Positions 26,899 through 34,987 of a DNA stretch of 64,000 nucleotides are shown here, piece by piece. Every line of letters begins with the position of its first letter. Within the stretch, counting starts at the first letter, position 1. The notes below the pieces were generated by a model that searched no databases, was not told where the DNA came from, and saw only the letters and a list, made by a program, of their open reading frames with translations. The DNA is from Nocardioides eburneiflavus. GTDB lineage: Bacteria > Actinomycetota > Actinomycetes > Propionibacteriales > Nocardioidaceae. A program made the translations under genes and the position numbers. The stretch is from the NCBI RefSeq assembly GCF_004785795.1, contig NZ_SRRO01000001.1, positions 1,426,001-1,490,000 of the forward strand. The letters are read 5' to 3'.

Positions 26899-27261
26899 TC
26901 AGTAGACCAGCGCCTGGACACCCTCGCCCAGCACCTGCTCGGCGAACACCGCCGCGCCGGCGATCGTCACACCGTCGCGCAGGTCGCCGTCGACGATCCC
27001 GCGTCGCGCCGCGCACTGGGAGCAGACCGTGACGGTGCCGCTGGTGAGGACCGCGGCCATCAGCTGGTCGAGGGGGGTGGCGAGGTCGAGCGCGAACTCC
27101 TCCGCGCGCCCGGGGACGCCGAACCACGCGGCCTCACCGGTCAGCCAGAGCGACACCTCGGCGCCGGCCGCCGCGGCGGCCGCGGAGACGGTGAAGCCCT
27201 GGTTGCAGCGCTCGGCGTCCTCGGCCCCGCAGGTGACCTTGACGACCAGTGATCGAGCCAT
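26899..27261 (-). CDS. DsrE-family protein
   Basis: 120-residue alpha/beta protein of the DsrE/YchN family (opening LVVKVTCGAEDAERCNQGF, later AEVSLWLTGEAAW). The pair of cysteines in TVCSQCAARRG could carry sulfur or bind a ligand, as in sulfur-relay relatives, but the exact role is unknown. The start is supported by TAGTGT 6 nt upstream. It is divergent from the nitrobindin-like gene, and their -10 boxes overlap. Confidence 0.8.
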   Translation of the reverse strand: MARSLVVKVTCGAEDAERCNQGFTVSAAAAAAGAEVSLWLTGEAAWFGVPGRAEEFALDLATPLDQLMAAVLTSGTVTVCSQCAARRGIVDGDLRDGVTIAGAAVFAEQVLGEGVQALVY

Positions 27262-27267
27262 GGACCC

Positions 27268-27277
27268 ACACTAGAGT
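27268..27277. promoter_or_regulatory. Overlapping divergent -10 boxes around CTAG
   Basis: ACACTAGAGT gives TAGAGT rightward (27272-27277, 7 nt before ATG 27285) and TAGTGT leftward (27273-27268, 6 nt before ATG 27261). Two polymerases could not occupy both at once. Confidence 0.55.
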
Positions 27278-27284
27278 GGCGCCC

Positions 27285-27779
27285 ATGCCCTTCGAGCTGC
27301 CGGACAACCTCCACCCCAACTGCGGCCCCGTCGCGTGGCTGCTCGGCACCTGGCGCGGCAACGGCCACGGTGACTACCCGACGATCGAGAAGTTCCACTT
27401 CGGCCAGGAGCTGATCTTCACCCACGACGGGCGCCCGTTCTTCCACTACATGTCGCGCGCGTGGCTCGAGGACGAGGACGGCGAGTTCATCCGCGACGCG
27501 GCGATGGAGACGGGCTTCCTGCGGTGCCCCGAGCCCGGCAAGGTCGAGCTCCTCCTCGCGCACAACATCGGCTTCTCGGAGATCTGGTACGGCGCGGCCG
27601 AGGGCGGCAAGCTCGAGATGCACACCGCGGGCGTCTCCTTCACCGAGACCGCCAAGGAGGTCACCGCCGGTTCCCGGATGTACGGCAACGTCGACGGCGA
27701 CCTGCTCTACGCCTACGACATGGCCGCGGTCGGCCAGGAGCTCCAGCCGCACACGTGGGCGCGGCTCCAGCGAGCCTGA
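27285..27779 (+). CDS. Nitrobindin-like FABP-family protein
   Basis: 164-residue beta-barrel of the nitrobindin / THAP4-like family. The hallmark GTWRGNGHGDYPTI lies at about residues 23-36 (G-x-W-x-G-x-G). Other family segments are PFFHYMSRAWLEDEDG and a heme-ligand-type His in VELLLAHNIGFSEIWYG or near the C-terminus (QPHTWARL). Relatives bind ferric heme and can isomerise peroxynitrite. It is followed at 23 nt by a Fur regulator, probably in one operon. Confidence 0.88.
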   Translation: MPFELPDNLHPNCGPVAWLLGTWRGNGHGDYPTIEKFHFGQELIFTHDGRPFFHYMSRAWLEDEDGEFIRDAAMETGFLRCPEPGKVELLLAHNIGFSEIWYGAAEGGKLEMHTAGVSFTETAKEVTAGSRMYGNVDGDLLYAYDMAAVGQELQPHTWARLQRA

Positions 27780-27802
27780 CGAACACCCGGGACGAGCGTG
27801 CG

Positions 27803-28237
27803 ATGAGCGACGACCTGGCGAGCCGGCTGCGCGAGCAGGGCCTGCGGCTCACCCCGCAGCGCCAGCTCATCCTGCGCGCGGTCGAGGAGCTCCGCCACGC
27901 CACGCCCGACGAGGTGCTCGCCCACGTGCGCGCGCAGGTCAGCTCGGTCAACGCCTCCACCGTCTACCGCACGCTCGAGGTCCTCGAGGAGCTCGGGCTG
28001 GTGCGACACACGCACCTCAGCGACCGCGCGCCGACGTACCACTCCACCCTCGAGCACGAGCACGTCCACGTCGTGTGCCGCCGCTGCCACTCCGTACGCT
28101 CCTACGACCCCGAGCTGGTCGAGCCGCTGGTCGCGGCGCTGGGGGCCGACGGCTTCTCGGTCGACGTCGGCCACTTGGCCATCTTCGGCGAGTGCGCGGA
28201 CTGCTCGGCGGCGGCCCGCTCACCCGACCCGGCCTAG
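27803..28237 (+). CDS. Fur-family metal-dependent regulator
   Basis: 144-residue Fur-type repressor. The winged helix (LRLTPQRQLILRAVEEL, then NASTVYRTLEVLEELGLV) is followed by the dimerisation domain with metal site HEHVHVVCRRCH and a second Cys pair in FGECADC. The sequence alone does not separate Fe, Zn or peroxide sensing. It sits between a heme-protein gene and ygfZ (iron-sulfur repair), which favours iron. Its stop TAG forms part of the -10 box of ygfZ. Confidence 0.88.
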   Translation: MSDDLASRLREQGLRLTPQRQLILRAVEELRHATPDEVLAHVRAQVSSVNASTVYRTLEVLEELGLVRHTHLSDRAPTYHSTLEHEHVHVVCRRCHSVRSYDPELVEPLVAALGADGFSVDVGHLAIFGECADCSAAARSPDPA

Positions 28238-28240
28238 ACT
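28235..28240 (+). promoter_or_regulatory. -10 box of ygfZ overlapping the fur stop
   Basis: TAGACT ends 7 nt before the ygfZ ATG; its TAG is the fur stop codon. Confidence 0.5.
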
Positions 28241-28247
28241 CAGGGGC

Positions 28248-29195
28248 ATGGCCAGCCCCCTCCTCGCCCTGCCCGGGGCCGTCGCCGGTGACGGCGTCGA
28301 CGCCCCGGTGGCCGCCCACTACGGCTCCTTCAACACCGAGCAGCGCAGCCTTGCCGCCGGCGACGGCTTCGTCGACCTCTCCCACCGCGACGTGGTGCGG
28401 GTTGCCGGACCGGAGCGGCTGTCGTGGCTGCACAACCTCACGACCCAGTTCTTCGACGGTCTCGCCCCGGGCACCTGGACGCAGGCGCTGGTGCTGAGCC
28501 CGCAGGGCCACGTCGAGCACGCCTTCACCGGCGTCGACGACGGCGAGGCGTTCACCGCGCACACCGAGCCCGGTGCCGGCGCGGCGCTGGCGGACTGGCT
28601 GGACCGGATGAAGTTCATGACCCGGGTCGAGGTCTCGCTCGTCGAGGACCTGGCCGTGATGTGGCGCCCGGGGGAGGACCCGTCACGGACGGGTGGCCGC
28701 TACGACCTCGTCCCTCGCGACCGGCTCGAGGCGTACGCCGAGGCTGCCGGGCCGGCCTGCGGGCTCTGGGCGTTCGAGGCGCTGCGCATCGAGCGCGGTG
28801 AGCCGCGGCTCGGGATCGACACCGACCACCGCACGATCCCCAACGAGGTCGGCTGGATCGGGCCCGCCGTCCACCTCGACAAGGGCTGCTACCGCGGCCA
28901 GGAGACGGTGGCTCGCGTGCACACCCTGGGCCGCCCGCCGCGCCGCCTGGTGCTGCTGCACCTCGACGGCTCGGAGAACCGGCTGCCCCCTGTCGGCTCG
29001 CCCGTGTCGTACGACGGGCGCGACGTCGGCTTCGTCGGCTCGAGCGCGCGGCACCACGAGCTCGGGCCGATCGCCCTCGCGCTGGTCAAGCGCAACGTCC
29101 CCGTCGACGCCACCCTGACCGTCGACGGGATGCCTGCCGCGCAGGAGGTCGTCGTCGACCCCGAGGTCGGTCTGCACGTCCGTCCCCTGCGCTGA
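28248..29195 (+). CDS. ygfZ: YgfZ-type folate-binding Fe-S maintenance protein
   Basis: 315-residue protein of the YgfZ/GcvT-like family, which uses folate to help assemble or repair certain iron-sulfur enzymes. The diagnostic motif with a conserved Cys, KGCYRGQETVARV, is at about residues 216-228. VDLSHRDVVRVAGPERLSWLHN is typical of the N domain. It is cytosolic. It converges on mshD with a 12-nt gap. Confidence 0.9.
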   Translation: MASPLLALPGAVAGDGVDAPVAAHYGSFNTEQRSLAAGDGFVDLSHRDVVRVAGPERLSWLHNLTTQFFDGLAPGTWTQALVLSPQGHVEHAFTGVDDGEAFTAHTEPGAGAALADWLDRMKFMTRVEVSLVEDLAVMWRPGEDPSRTGGRYDLVPRDRLEAYAEAAGPACGLWAFEALRIERGEPRLGIDTDHRTIPNEVGWIGPAVHLDKGCYRGQETVARVHTLGRPPRRLVLLHLDGSENRLPPVGSPVSYDGRDVGFVGSSARHHELGPIALALVKRNVPVDATLTVDGMPAAQEVVVDPEVGLHVRPLR

Positions 29196-29207
29196 GGCCG
29201 CGCGGGC

Positions 29208-30023
29208 TCAGCCGCGGCGGTACTGGACGTGCGTGTCTGCGGCGGCGTGCTCGAAGCCGAGCCGGGAGTAGACCGCGACCGCCGGGGCGTTGTCGGACTC
29301 GACGTAGAGCAGCACCTCGTCCACGCCGAGACCGACGAGGTGGTGCAGCCCGGCCAGGGTGAGCACCTTGCCGAGGCCGCGCCCCTGGGCGGCGGGCGCG
29401 ACGCCGACGACGTACACCTCGCCGAGGCGGTCGTCGTGCTGCTTGGTCCAGTGGAAGCCGAGCACGCCCGAGGCGTCCTCCGCGACGAGCAGCCCGGCCG
29501 GGTCGAACCACGGCTCGGCCATCCGGCGGGCCAGGTTGGCCTCGTCCATCGCACCCTGCTCGGGATGGTCGGCGAAGGCCGCCGCGTTGACGGCGACGAC
29601 GTCGGCGGCGTCGCCATCGCGCCACGAGCGGATCGTCACGCCGGCGGGCGGCTCCAGCGGGGGCAACGTACGCGCGGACGGCCGGCGCATGACCCAGAGG
29701 TCACGTACGCGCACCCAGCCGTGGGTGGCGGCGAGGCGGGCGGCCGCGGGGTGGTTGCCGTGCGACCAGGCGACGAGCGGCCCGCCGTACGACTCCTCCA
29801 CCCGGCCGAGCAGGGCGGAGCCGAGCCCACGGCTGCGCGCAGACGGGCGTACGACCAGCGACAGGTCGCCGTCGTGCACCAGCGCGAACGCGTCGTCCTC
29901 GGCCACCACGTCGACGCCGCCGTCGGCCAGCGCGATCCGGGCGGCCTCGTCGAGCGGGTCGGCGCCGTCGGCGGCAGCCGCCTCCGCCGCGATCTCCTCG
30001 ACTCGGTCGGTGGTCGCGCTCAT
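29208..30023 (-). CDS. mshD: Mycothiol synthase
   Basis: 271-residue enzyme with two tandem GNAT domains. It acetylates Cys-GlcN-Ins with acetyl-CoA in the last step of mycothiol synthesis. The C-terminal domain holds FHWTKQHDDRLGEVYVVGV, then AAQGRGLGKVL (acetyl-CoA loop) and LLYVESDNAPAVAVY, all typical of MshD. The start at ATG 30023 is backed by TAGGGT 7 nt upstream; an earlier start is possible but lacks support. Mycothiol confines the organism to Actinomycetota. Confidence 0.93.
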   Translation of the reverse strand: MSATTDRVEEIAAEAAAADGADPLDEAARIALADGGVDVVAEDDAFALVHDGDLSLVVRPSARSRGLGSALLGRVEESYGGPLVAWSHGNHPAAARLAATHGWVRVRDLWVMRRPSARTLPPLEPPAGVTIRSWRDGDAADVVAVNAAAFADHPEQGAMDEANLARRMAEPWFDPAGLLVAEDASGVLGFHWTKQHDDRLGEVYVVGVAPAAQGRGLGKVLTLAGLHHLVGLGVDEVLLYVESDNAPAVAVYSRLGFEHAAADTHVQYRRG

Positions 30024-30030
30024 GGCGAGG

Positions 30031-30036
30031 ACCCTA
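30031..30036 (-). promoter_or_regulatory. -10 box of mshD
   Basis: TAGGGT on the minus strand ends 7 nt before the mshD ATG. Confidence 0.45.
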
Positions 30037-30085
30037 GACCCGGGGCGCCGCGCGAGGAGCGGGGAAGGTCGCTCCCGACATGTCA

Positions 30086-30100
30086 CGGGGATCATCCCCG
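30086..30100 (-). terminator. Small hairpin after glnR
   Basis: CGGGG-ATCAT-CCCCG, 10 nt after the glnR stop. Short stem, so only a possible terminator. Confidence 0.3.
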
Positions 30101-30109
30101 CAGTCCGGG

Positions 30110-30841
30110 TCAGGCGTCGGTCGTCGAGCGCGAGGACCGGGGCTGCTCCTCGGCCTCCTTGTCGCGCGAGGGCACGACGAAGCGGTAGCCGACGTTGCGG
30201 ACGGTGCCGATGTGGTGCTCGTGCTCGGTGCCGAGCTTGGCGCGCAGGCGGCGTACGTGGACGTCGACTGTCCGGGTGCCGCCGAAGTAGTCGTAGCCCC
30301 AGACCTCCTGCAGCAGCTGCTCGCGGCTGAAGACCCGGCCCGGGTGCTGGGCGAGGTACTTGAGGAGCTCGAACTCCTTGTAGGTGAGGTCGAGGGGGCG
30401 CCCGCCGATGCGCGCGGTGTAGGTGGCGTCGTCGACGACCACCTCACCGCGGTGGATCACGTGCGCGGTGGGGTCGTCCGGTGCGGTCGCGCTGGAGCGA
30501 CCGACGGCGAGCCGGATCCGCGCGTCGAGCTCGGCGGGCCCGCAGGTGTGGAGCACGACGTCGTCCATGCCCCAGTCGTGCGCGACGACGGCCAGGCCGC
30601 CCTCGGTGACGATGAGCAGCACCGGGGCCTCGGTGCCGGTGGTGCGGATCAGCCGGCAGAGGTCACGCGCGGCGGCGAGGTCCTGGCGTCCGTCGACCAG
30701 GACCAGGTCGGACTCGGGGGCGTCGAGCAGGGCGCTGCCCTGCGCAGGGACGATCTTGACCGTGTGGGCCAGCAGCGCGAGCCCGGGGAGCACCTCGGCG
30801 GAGGGCTGCAGCGCGCTCGTGAGCAGCAGCAGTGCGCTCAT
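30110..30841 (-). CDS. glnR: GlnR nitrogen regulator (OmpR type)
   Basis: 243-residue orphan response regulator. The receiver-like domain begins [16 protein letters not shown], very close to streptomycete GlnR, and has [11 protein letters not shown] where the phospho-Asp would be. The winged-helix domain contains [20 protein letters not shown] and [20 protein letters not shown]. It should activate or repress glutamine synthetase, ammonium and nitrate genes. GGAGG stands 8 nt before the ATG. Divergent from a MoaD/ThiS gene. Confidence 0.92.
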   Translation of the reverse strand: MSALLLLTSALQPSAEVLPGLALLAHTVKIVPAQGSALLDAPESDLVLVDGRQDLAAARDLCRLIRTTGTEAPVLLIVTEGGLAVVAHDWGMDDVVLHTCGPAELDARIRLAVGRSSATAPDDPTAHVIHRGEVVVDDATYTARIGGRPLDLTYKEFELLKYLAQHPGRVFSREQLLQEVWGYDYFGGTRTVDVHVRRLRAKLGTEHEHHIGTVRNVGYRFVVPSRDKEAEEQPRSSRSTTDA

Positions 30842-30886
30842 GGACCGACCTCCTCGTCCACCGGGGGATGAGGAAGGATATCCCGC

Positions 30887-31183
30887 ATGGGCGCTGGCAC
30901 CGGACACGATCGCGAGGATGAGACGGTCACCGTGCGCTACTGGGCGGGCGCCCGGGCCGCGGCGGGCACGGCGGAGGACGTCTTCGGCACCGCCGGCGAC
31001 CTGACGCTCGCCGAGGTCGTCGATCGGGTGCTGGAGCGGCACCCGGGGGAGCAGATGGCGCGCACCGTCGCCGTGTGCTCGGTGCTGCTGGGCGACCAGC
31101 CGGTCCGCTCGCAGGACCCCGCGACGGTCGTCGTACGAGCGGGTGCGGTCGTCGAGCTGCTCCCGCCGTTCGCCGGCGGCTGA
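30887..31183 (+). CDS. MoaD/ThiS-family ubiquitin-like sulfur carrier
   Basis: 98-residue beta-grasp protein ending in the diagnostic Gly-Gly (LLPPFAGG), which is adenylated and thiocarboxylated in molybdopterin or thiamine-type sulfur transfer. The core reads [15 protein letters not shown], MoaD-like. No moa or thi genes are near, so the pathway is open. GAGGAAGGAT lies 7 nt before the ATG. Confidence 0.85.
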   Translation: MGAGTGHDREDETVTVRYWAGARAAAGTAEDVFGTAGDLTLAEVVDRVLERHPGEQMARTVAVCSVLLGDQPVRSQDPATVVVRAGAVVELLPPFAGG

Positions 31184-31355
31184 GCCGCCGGGCAGGAAAA
31201 TCCGGGGCGGGGGTTTGGGACGGCACCGGATGGGCCATGATGCACCCGTTCGGAGTTCCATGACTCCGTACGGGGGACGAAGCCGCCGGCGACGTGTGTC
31301 GTCGTCAGGCTCGCGCGGCCTCATGGCACACAAACGAACACAGGGGGAACCACGC

Positions 31356-33557
31356 ATGTTTGCTGGGTCTGGGGCGCGTACGCGCCTCCTTTCGGTCGTG
31401 GCGGCGGGTGCGCTCGCCACGGCAGCCTTGACGGCGGGCGTCGCTGCGCCGGCCAACGCCGCACCGGTGGGGGTCACCACGACCGTCACCGACGCCGCCG
31501 GCAACCCGGTCGAGGGTTACGTGACGGCCTACCTCGGCCAGAGTGACGGCAGCTACTTCCGCACGAACGGCCAGATGCTCGCCGACGGCCGGATGAACCT
31601 GCCGCTCGAGCCCGGCACCTACAAGTTCGAGTTCGAGAGCCTCGACGGCACGCTGGCGTCGGAGTTCTACACCGACAAGGCCGACCTGGTCTCCGCCGAC
31701 CCGGTCGCCGTGACCGGCCCGACCGCCCTCGCGCCGGTCGTCCTGGCCGCCGCCCCGACCGCCAGCGGTCGCATCGTCAACGCCGCGGGTCGCCCGGTGC
31801 GCGGCGGCTCCGTCGAGCTGCACGCCGGCGGCAGCTTCGTCTCCTTCGCGCCGATCGATCGCGACGGCACCTTCGCGATCGGTGCCCCCCTCGCCGGCTC
31901 CTACAAGCTCCTGGTGCAGGCGAACGGCTACGCCGACGAGTGGTACACCGACAAGACCACCGAGGCGACCGCCGACGCCATCACCCTCGGCGCGACGCCC
32001 CTGGCGCTCGGCGACATCGGCGTCGTGCGCGGCGGCGTGCTGACGGGCCGGCTGACCAACACCGACGGCACCGCGCTCGAGCGGGTCCGCGTCCAGGCCT
32101 ACCGCAACAACAGCAGCAACCCGTCCTACACCGACTACACCGACGCCAGCGGTGTGTTCCGGATCGACCGGGCCATGGAGGGCGTCTACAAGGTGCGCTT
32201 CTCCGACCCGGTCGGCCAGTTCCTCGGCGAGTGGTTCGCCGACAAGCCCGACCAGGCCTCCGCGACCGCGCTGGCCCTCAACGGCGGAGCGACCGTCGCG
32301 GGCATCGACGCCGCCCTCGCCAACGACCCGGCCTTCGCGGTCGACCCCGCGACGGTCGACGTCAGCGGCACCGTCATCGACTCGTCGGGCGCGCCGGTCA
32401 TCGGCGCCACGGTGGTCGCCTACGACACGCCGGCCGCGGAGGGTCGCGAGCTCTCCTACGACTTCGCCGTCACCAACCGGGCCGGCCAGTACGCGTTCAC
32501 CGACCTCGACCCGGACAGCTCGGGCTCGTCGGAGAACCAGTTCAAGATCTCGGTCAGTGACCAGCTCCCGCGCGAGGACGGCCAGTACCACCGACTCGAC
32601 CGCTGGTTCGGCGGTGCGCAGTCCTACGCCGCTGCCTCCCCGGCGCCGGTCCCGGCTGCGGGCGTCAACGTGGTCCTGCCGCTCACCGGCGGCATCTCCG
32701 GCGCGGTCTCCACCGAGTCGTCGGTCTCGCTCGACGGTGTCCAGGTGCAGATGGTCGACGCGAAGGACGGGCTCTTCTCGTTCAACAGCCTGGCCAGCAC
32801 CTCGCTCGAGGACGACGGCACCTACGACGTGACCTCGCTCAGGCCGGGCACCTACAAGGTGCTGTTCGCCGACTCGAGCTTCTCCGGGGCGTTCTTCGGC
32901 CCCGAGTGGTACGACAACACCAACTACGCGACGGCCAAGACCATCAAGGTGACCAGTGGCAAGACCGTCTCGGGCATCGACGCCGACCTCGAGGAGGGCA
33001 TGCGCGCACTGCGCCGCCCCGAGATCAAGGGCAACCCCTACCTCGGCGGCAAGATCCGCGCCACCCCCGGCGTGTGGACCCTCGACAGCGACACGACCTA
33101 CCAGTACGCCTGGCTCGTCGACGGCCAGGTCGTCGGCCAGGGCCGCACGCTCAAGGTCACCAAGAAGTACAAGGGTGACCGGATCGCCCTGCAGGTGACC
33201 GCCAGCAACGACGGCGTCACGGGCAAGGCCACGGCCACCACCCAGAAGATCGGCAAGAAGCCGACGGTCAAGGTCGCCGTCAACGGCGCCAAGGCCAAGG
33301 TCACCGTGTCGGCAAAGAAGGTCAAGGCCGCGAAGTTCAAGGGCACGGTCGTCGCGAAGAAGATCGTGCGCACCGACGAGTTCGGGGCGCCGGTATACAA
33401 GAAGATCGGCAAGGCCAAGCTGCGCAACGGCAAGGCCGCGCTGACCCTGAAGAAGCTGACCAAGGGCAAGAACAAGGTCGTCTTCCTCATCATGCTCAAG
33501 GGTGACAAGTACGGCGACGCGGAGGTCGCGCGGACGATCAAGGTCAAGAAGCGCTGA
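31356..33557 (+). CDS. Large secreted protein with carboxypeptidase-regulatory-like repeats
   Basis: 733-residue exported protein. A signal peptide ([18 protein letters not shown], cleavage near ANAAP) is followed by about five or six repeated beta-sandwich units of the carboxypeptidase-regulatory / Cna-B-like kind, each opening like [38 protein letters not shown] or [15 protein letters not shown], with Y-x-D-K end motifs (EFYTDK, EWYTDK, EWFADK). The C-terminal 150 residues are Lys-rich, beta-strand-like repeats that may bind the cell wall. No sortase motif. GGGGGA precedes the ATG; an ATG 33 nt upstream is less likely. Confidence 0.8.
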   Translation: MFAGSGARTRLLSVVAAGALATAALTAGVAAPANAAPVGVTTTVTDAAGNPVEGYVTAYLGQSDGSYFRTNGQMLADGRMNLPLEPGTYKFEFESLDGTLASEFYTDKADLVSADPVAVTGPTALAPVVLAAAPTASGRIVNAAGRPVRGGSVELHAGGSFVSFAPIDRDGTFAIGAPLAGSYKLLVQANGYADEWYTDKTTEATADAITLGATPLALGDIGVVRGGVLTGRLTNTDGTALERVRVQAYRNNSSNPSYTDYTDASGVFRIDRAMEGVYKVRFSDPVGQFLGEWFADKPDQASATALALNGGATVAGIDAALANDPAFAVDPATVDVSGTVIDSSGAPVIGATVVAYDTPAAEGRELSYDFAVTNRAGQYAFTDLDPDSSGSSENQFKISVSDQLPREDGQYHRLDRWFGGAQSYAAASPAPVPAAGVNVVLPLTGGISGAVSTESSVSLDGVQVQMVDAKDGLFSFNSLASTSLEDDGTYDVTSLRPGTYKVLFADSSFSGAFFGPEWYDNTNYATAKTIKVTSGKTVSGIDADLEEGMRALRRPEIKGNPYLGGKIRATPGVWTLDSDTTYQYAWLVDGQVVGQGRTLKVTKKYKGDRIALQVTASNDGVTGKATATTQKIGKKPTVKVAVNGAKAKVTVSAKKVKAAKFKGTVVAKKIVRTDEFGAPVYKKIGKAKLRNGKAALTLKKLTKGKNKVVFLIMLKGDKYGDAEVARTIKVKKR

Positions 33558-33585
33558 TCTCCACCTGACGCACCACCGCACACGG

Positions 33586-33614
33586 ACGGGGCCCCGGGAC
33601 TCCCGGGGCCCCGT
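33586..33614 (+). terminator. Terminator of the secreted repeat protein
   Basis: 13-bp perfect stem, arms 33586-33598 and 33602-33614, loop ACT, 28 nt after the stop. Confidence 0.75.
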
Positions 33615-33674
33615 CCTGCGTCCGGGACACATCGCATCCGGAACAAATCGCGCGGGACGCGTCGTTGGCCGGGT

Positions 33675-34145
33675 GTGAGCACCGGAGCCTGGATCGCCCT
33701 CACCGCTGTCGTGCTCGCCCTGGCCGTCGGCCTGTGGCGGGCCGCGACCGACGGCCGCTTCCGCGGCACCCACGCCGTACGCTCCTGCTCGCCCGCCGAG
33801 CCGCTGGTCGAGGAGGGTGCCCCGGCGTCGGTCGCGAGGCCCGGCGCGGAGCTCGTCGCCTCGCTGGGAGAGACGCTCGGTGAGCGGGCCACCCTCCTGC
33901 AGTTCTCCAGCGCCTTCTGCGCGCCGTGCCGCGCCACGCGGCGGGTGCTCGGCGAGGTGTCCGGTCTCGTCGAGGGTGTCGCGCACGTCGAGGTCGACGC
34001 CGAGCACCACCTCGACGCGACCCGCGCCCTCGGGATCCTGCGCACGCCCACCACGATCGTGCTCGACGCTGCCGGCGTCGAGGTGACGCGGGCCACCGGG
34101 GCGCCCACCAGGGACCAGGTCCTGACTGCGCTCGCCGCGACCTGA
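33675..34145 (+). CDS. Membrane-anchored thioredoxin-like protein
   Basis: 156-residue protein with one N-terminal membrane helix (IALTAVVLALAVGLW) and a thioredoxin fold. The active site FCAPCRATRR has the CxxC, and the cis-Pro is in LRTPTTIVLD. It should exchange disulfides, probably on the outer face, given the anchor. GTG start. It lies just before the sulfur operon with its own leader promoter. Confidence 0.82.
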   Translation: MSTGAWIALTAVVLALAVGLWRAATDGRFRGTHAVRSCSPAEPLVEEGAPASVARPGAELVASLGETLGERATLLQFSSAFCAPCRATRRVLGEVSGLVEGVAHVEVDAEHHLDATRALGILRTPTTIVLDAAGVEVTRATGAPTRDQVLTALAAT

Positions 34146-34209
34146 TCTCAGGATATGGATGAGTGGCTCATAGGATGAGACAGACGCGGGGGATGTGGCG
34201 CCGACCGCC

Positions 34210-34215
34210 TACTGT
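34210..34215 (+). promoter_or_regulatory. -10 box of the leader peptide transcript
   Basis: TACTGT ends 7 nt before the leader ATG, so the sulfur operon transcript probably begins at the leader start codon. Confidence 0.55.
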
Positions 34216-34222
34216 CGTCGTC

Positions 34223-34300
34223 ATGTCCTCGACCATGCTCACCAAGCGCCGCGCAGTGGACCACTGCCGTGTGCGCTCGGCGCTGTGTCGAATGTCGTAG
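34223..34300 (+). CDS. Cysteine-containing leader peptide of the sulfur operon
   Basis: 25-codon ORF, MSSTMLTKRRAVDHCRVRSA followed by LCRMS and stop. The KRRAVD-CRV-ALC pattern is that of the short putative leader peptides found before sulfur genes in actinobacteria. Two Cys codons lie in the second half. It appears leaderless. Two hairpins (34329-34347 and 34373-34394) lie between it and the first structural gene. Attenuation by cysteinyl-tRNA supply is the natural model: slow reading at the Cys codons would change the downstream fold. This is inference; related mycobacterial poly-Cys leaders are known attenuators. Confidence 0.75.
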   Translation: MSSTMLTKRRAVDHCRVRSALCRMS

Positions 34301-34328
34301 TGGTCCCACCGCTCACCTGAGCCCTGCC

Positions 34329-34347
34329 GTCCGGCGATCCGCCGGAC
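34329..34347 (+). promoter_or_regulatory. Leader hairpin 1
   Basis: GTCCGGCG-ATC-CGCCGGAC, 8 perfect pairs, 28 nt after the leader stop. Possible attenuator or terminator element. Confidence 0.5.
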
Positions 34348-34372
34348 CGTGCGCTCGCTCGGTCGGGACCCT

Positions 34373-34394
34373 GCGCCGGGGGACGTCCCGGCGC
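34373..34394 (+). promoter_or_regulatory. Leader hairpin 2
   Basis: GCGCCGGG-GGACGT-CCCGGCGC, 8 perfect pairs, ending 38 nt before the DUF4395 start. Confidence 0.5.
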
Positions 34395-34432
34395 GCCAGG
34401 CCCCGTGCTGCGCGACCGACATCAGGAGAGAC

Positions 34433-34903
34433 ATGACCATCACCGCCCACCCCCGTGCCGCGTCCGGCCTCCGTCCGGACGGAGGCATCGACCCGCGCGG
34501 TCCGCAGCTCGCCGCCGCCCTGACCGCGGTCGTGCTCGTGGCCGTCCTGCTGCTGCCCCCGCCGTACGGTGTGGTGCTGCTCGCGGCCCAGACGGTGCTG
34601 TTCGCCGTCGGCGCCGTACGCGGGGTGCAGGCCACGCCCCACGCCTGGCTCTTCCGCACGCTCGTCCGTCCCCGCCTGGCCCCGCCCACCGAGTGGGAGG
34701 CCCCGGAGCCGCCGCGCTTCGCCCAGGCCGTCGGTCTCGCCTTCGCGCTCGTCGGCCTGGTCGCCCTGTCGGCCGGCGCCACCGTCGTCGGGCAGGTCGC
34801 CGTCGGCTTCGCGCTGGTCGCCGCACTGCTCAACGCCGTCTTCGCATTCTGCCTGGGATGCGAGGTCTACCTGCTCGTCCGCCGCTTCATCGCCACCGCC
34901 TGA
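34433..34903 (+). CDS. DUF4395 membrane protein
   Basis: 156-residue inner-membrane protein with four hydrophobic segments in two hairpins. The family cysteine motif FCLGCEVYLL lies in the last helix. The role is unknown, but the gene often precedes sulfurtransferase genes in actinobacteria, and the CxxC suggests thiol or sulfur handling in the membrane. AGGAGAG precedes the ATG. Confidence 0.82.
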   Translation: MTITAHPRAASGLRPDGGIDPRGPQLAAALTAVVLVAVLLLPPPYGVVLLAAQTVLFAVGAVRGVQATPHAWLFRTLVRPRLAPPTEWEAPEPPRFAQAVGLAFALVGLVALSAGATVVGQVAVGFALVAALLNAVFAFCLGCEVYLLVRRFIATA

Positions 34904-34909
34904 CGTCCC

Positions 34910-34947
34910 GGTTTCGACACGGCGCTGGCGCGCCTGCTCAACCAGCG
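34910..34947. repeat. Dispersed palindromic repeat, copy 1
   Basis: Begins GGTTTCGACACGG and ends CTGCTCAACCAGCG; intergenic, between DUF4395 and the sulfurtransferase gene. One of four copies in the window. Confidence 0.75.
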
Positions 34948-34987
34948 ATCGATTCCAACGATTTCCACCACAAGGAGCACACCAACC

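Noticed and set aside
31305..34010. 901-codon open frame antisense to the large secreted protein
   Set aside because: Repetitive shadow of the Gly/Asp/Val-rich repeats on the other strand; no start signal and no recognisable domain.
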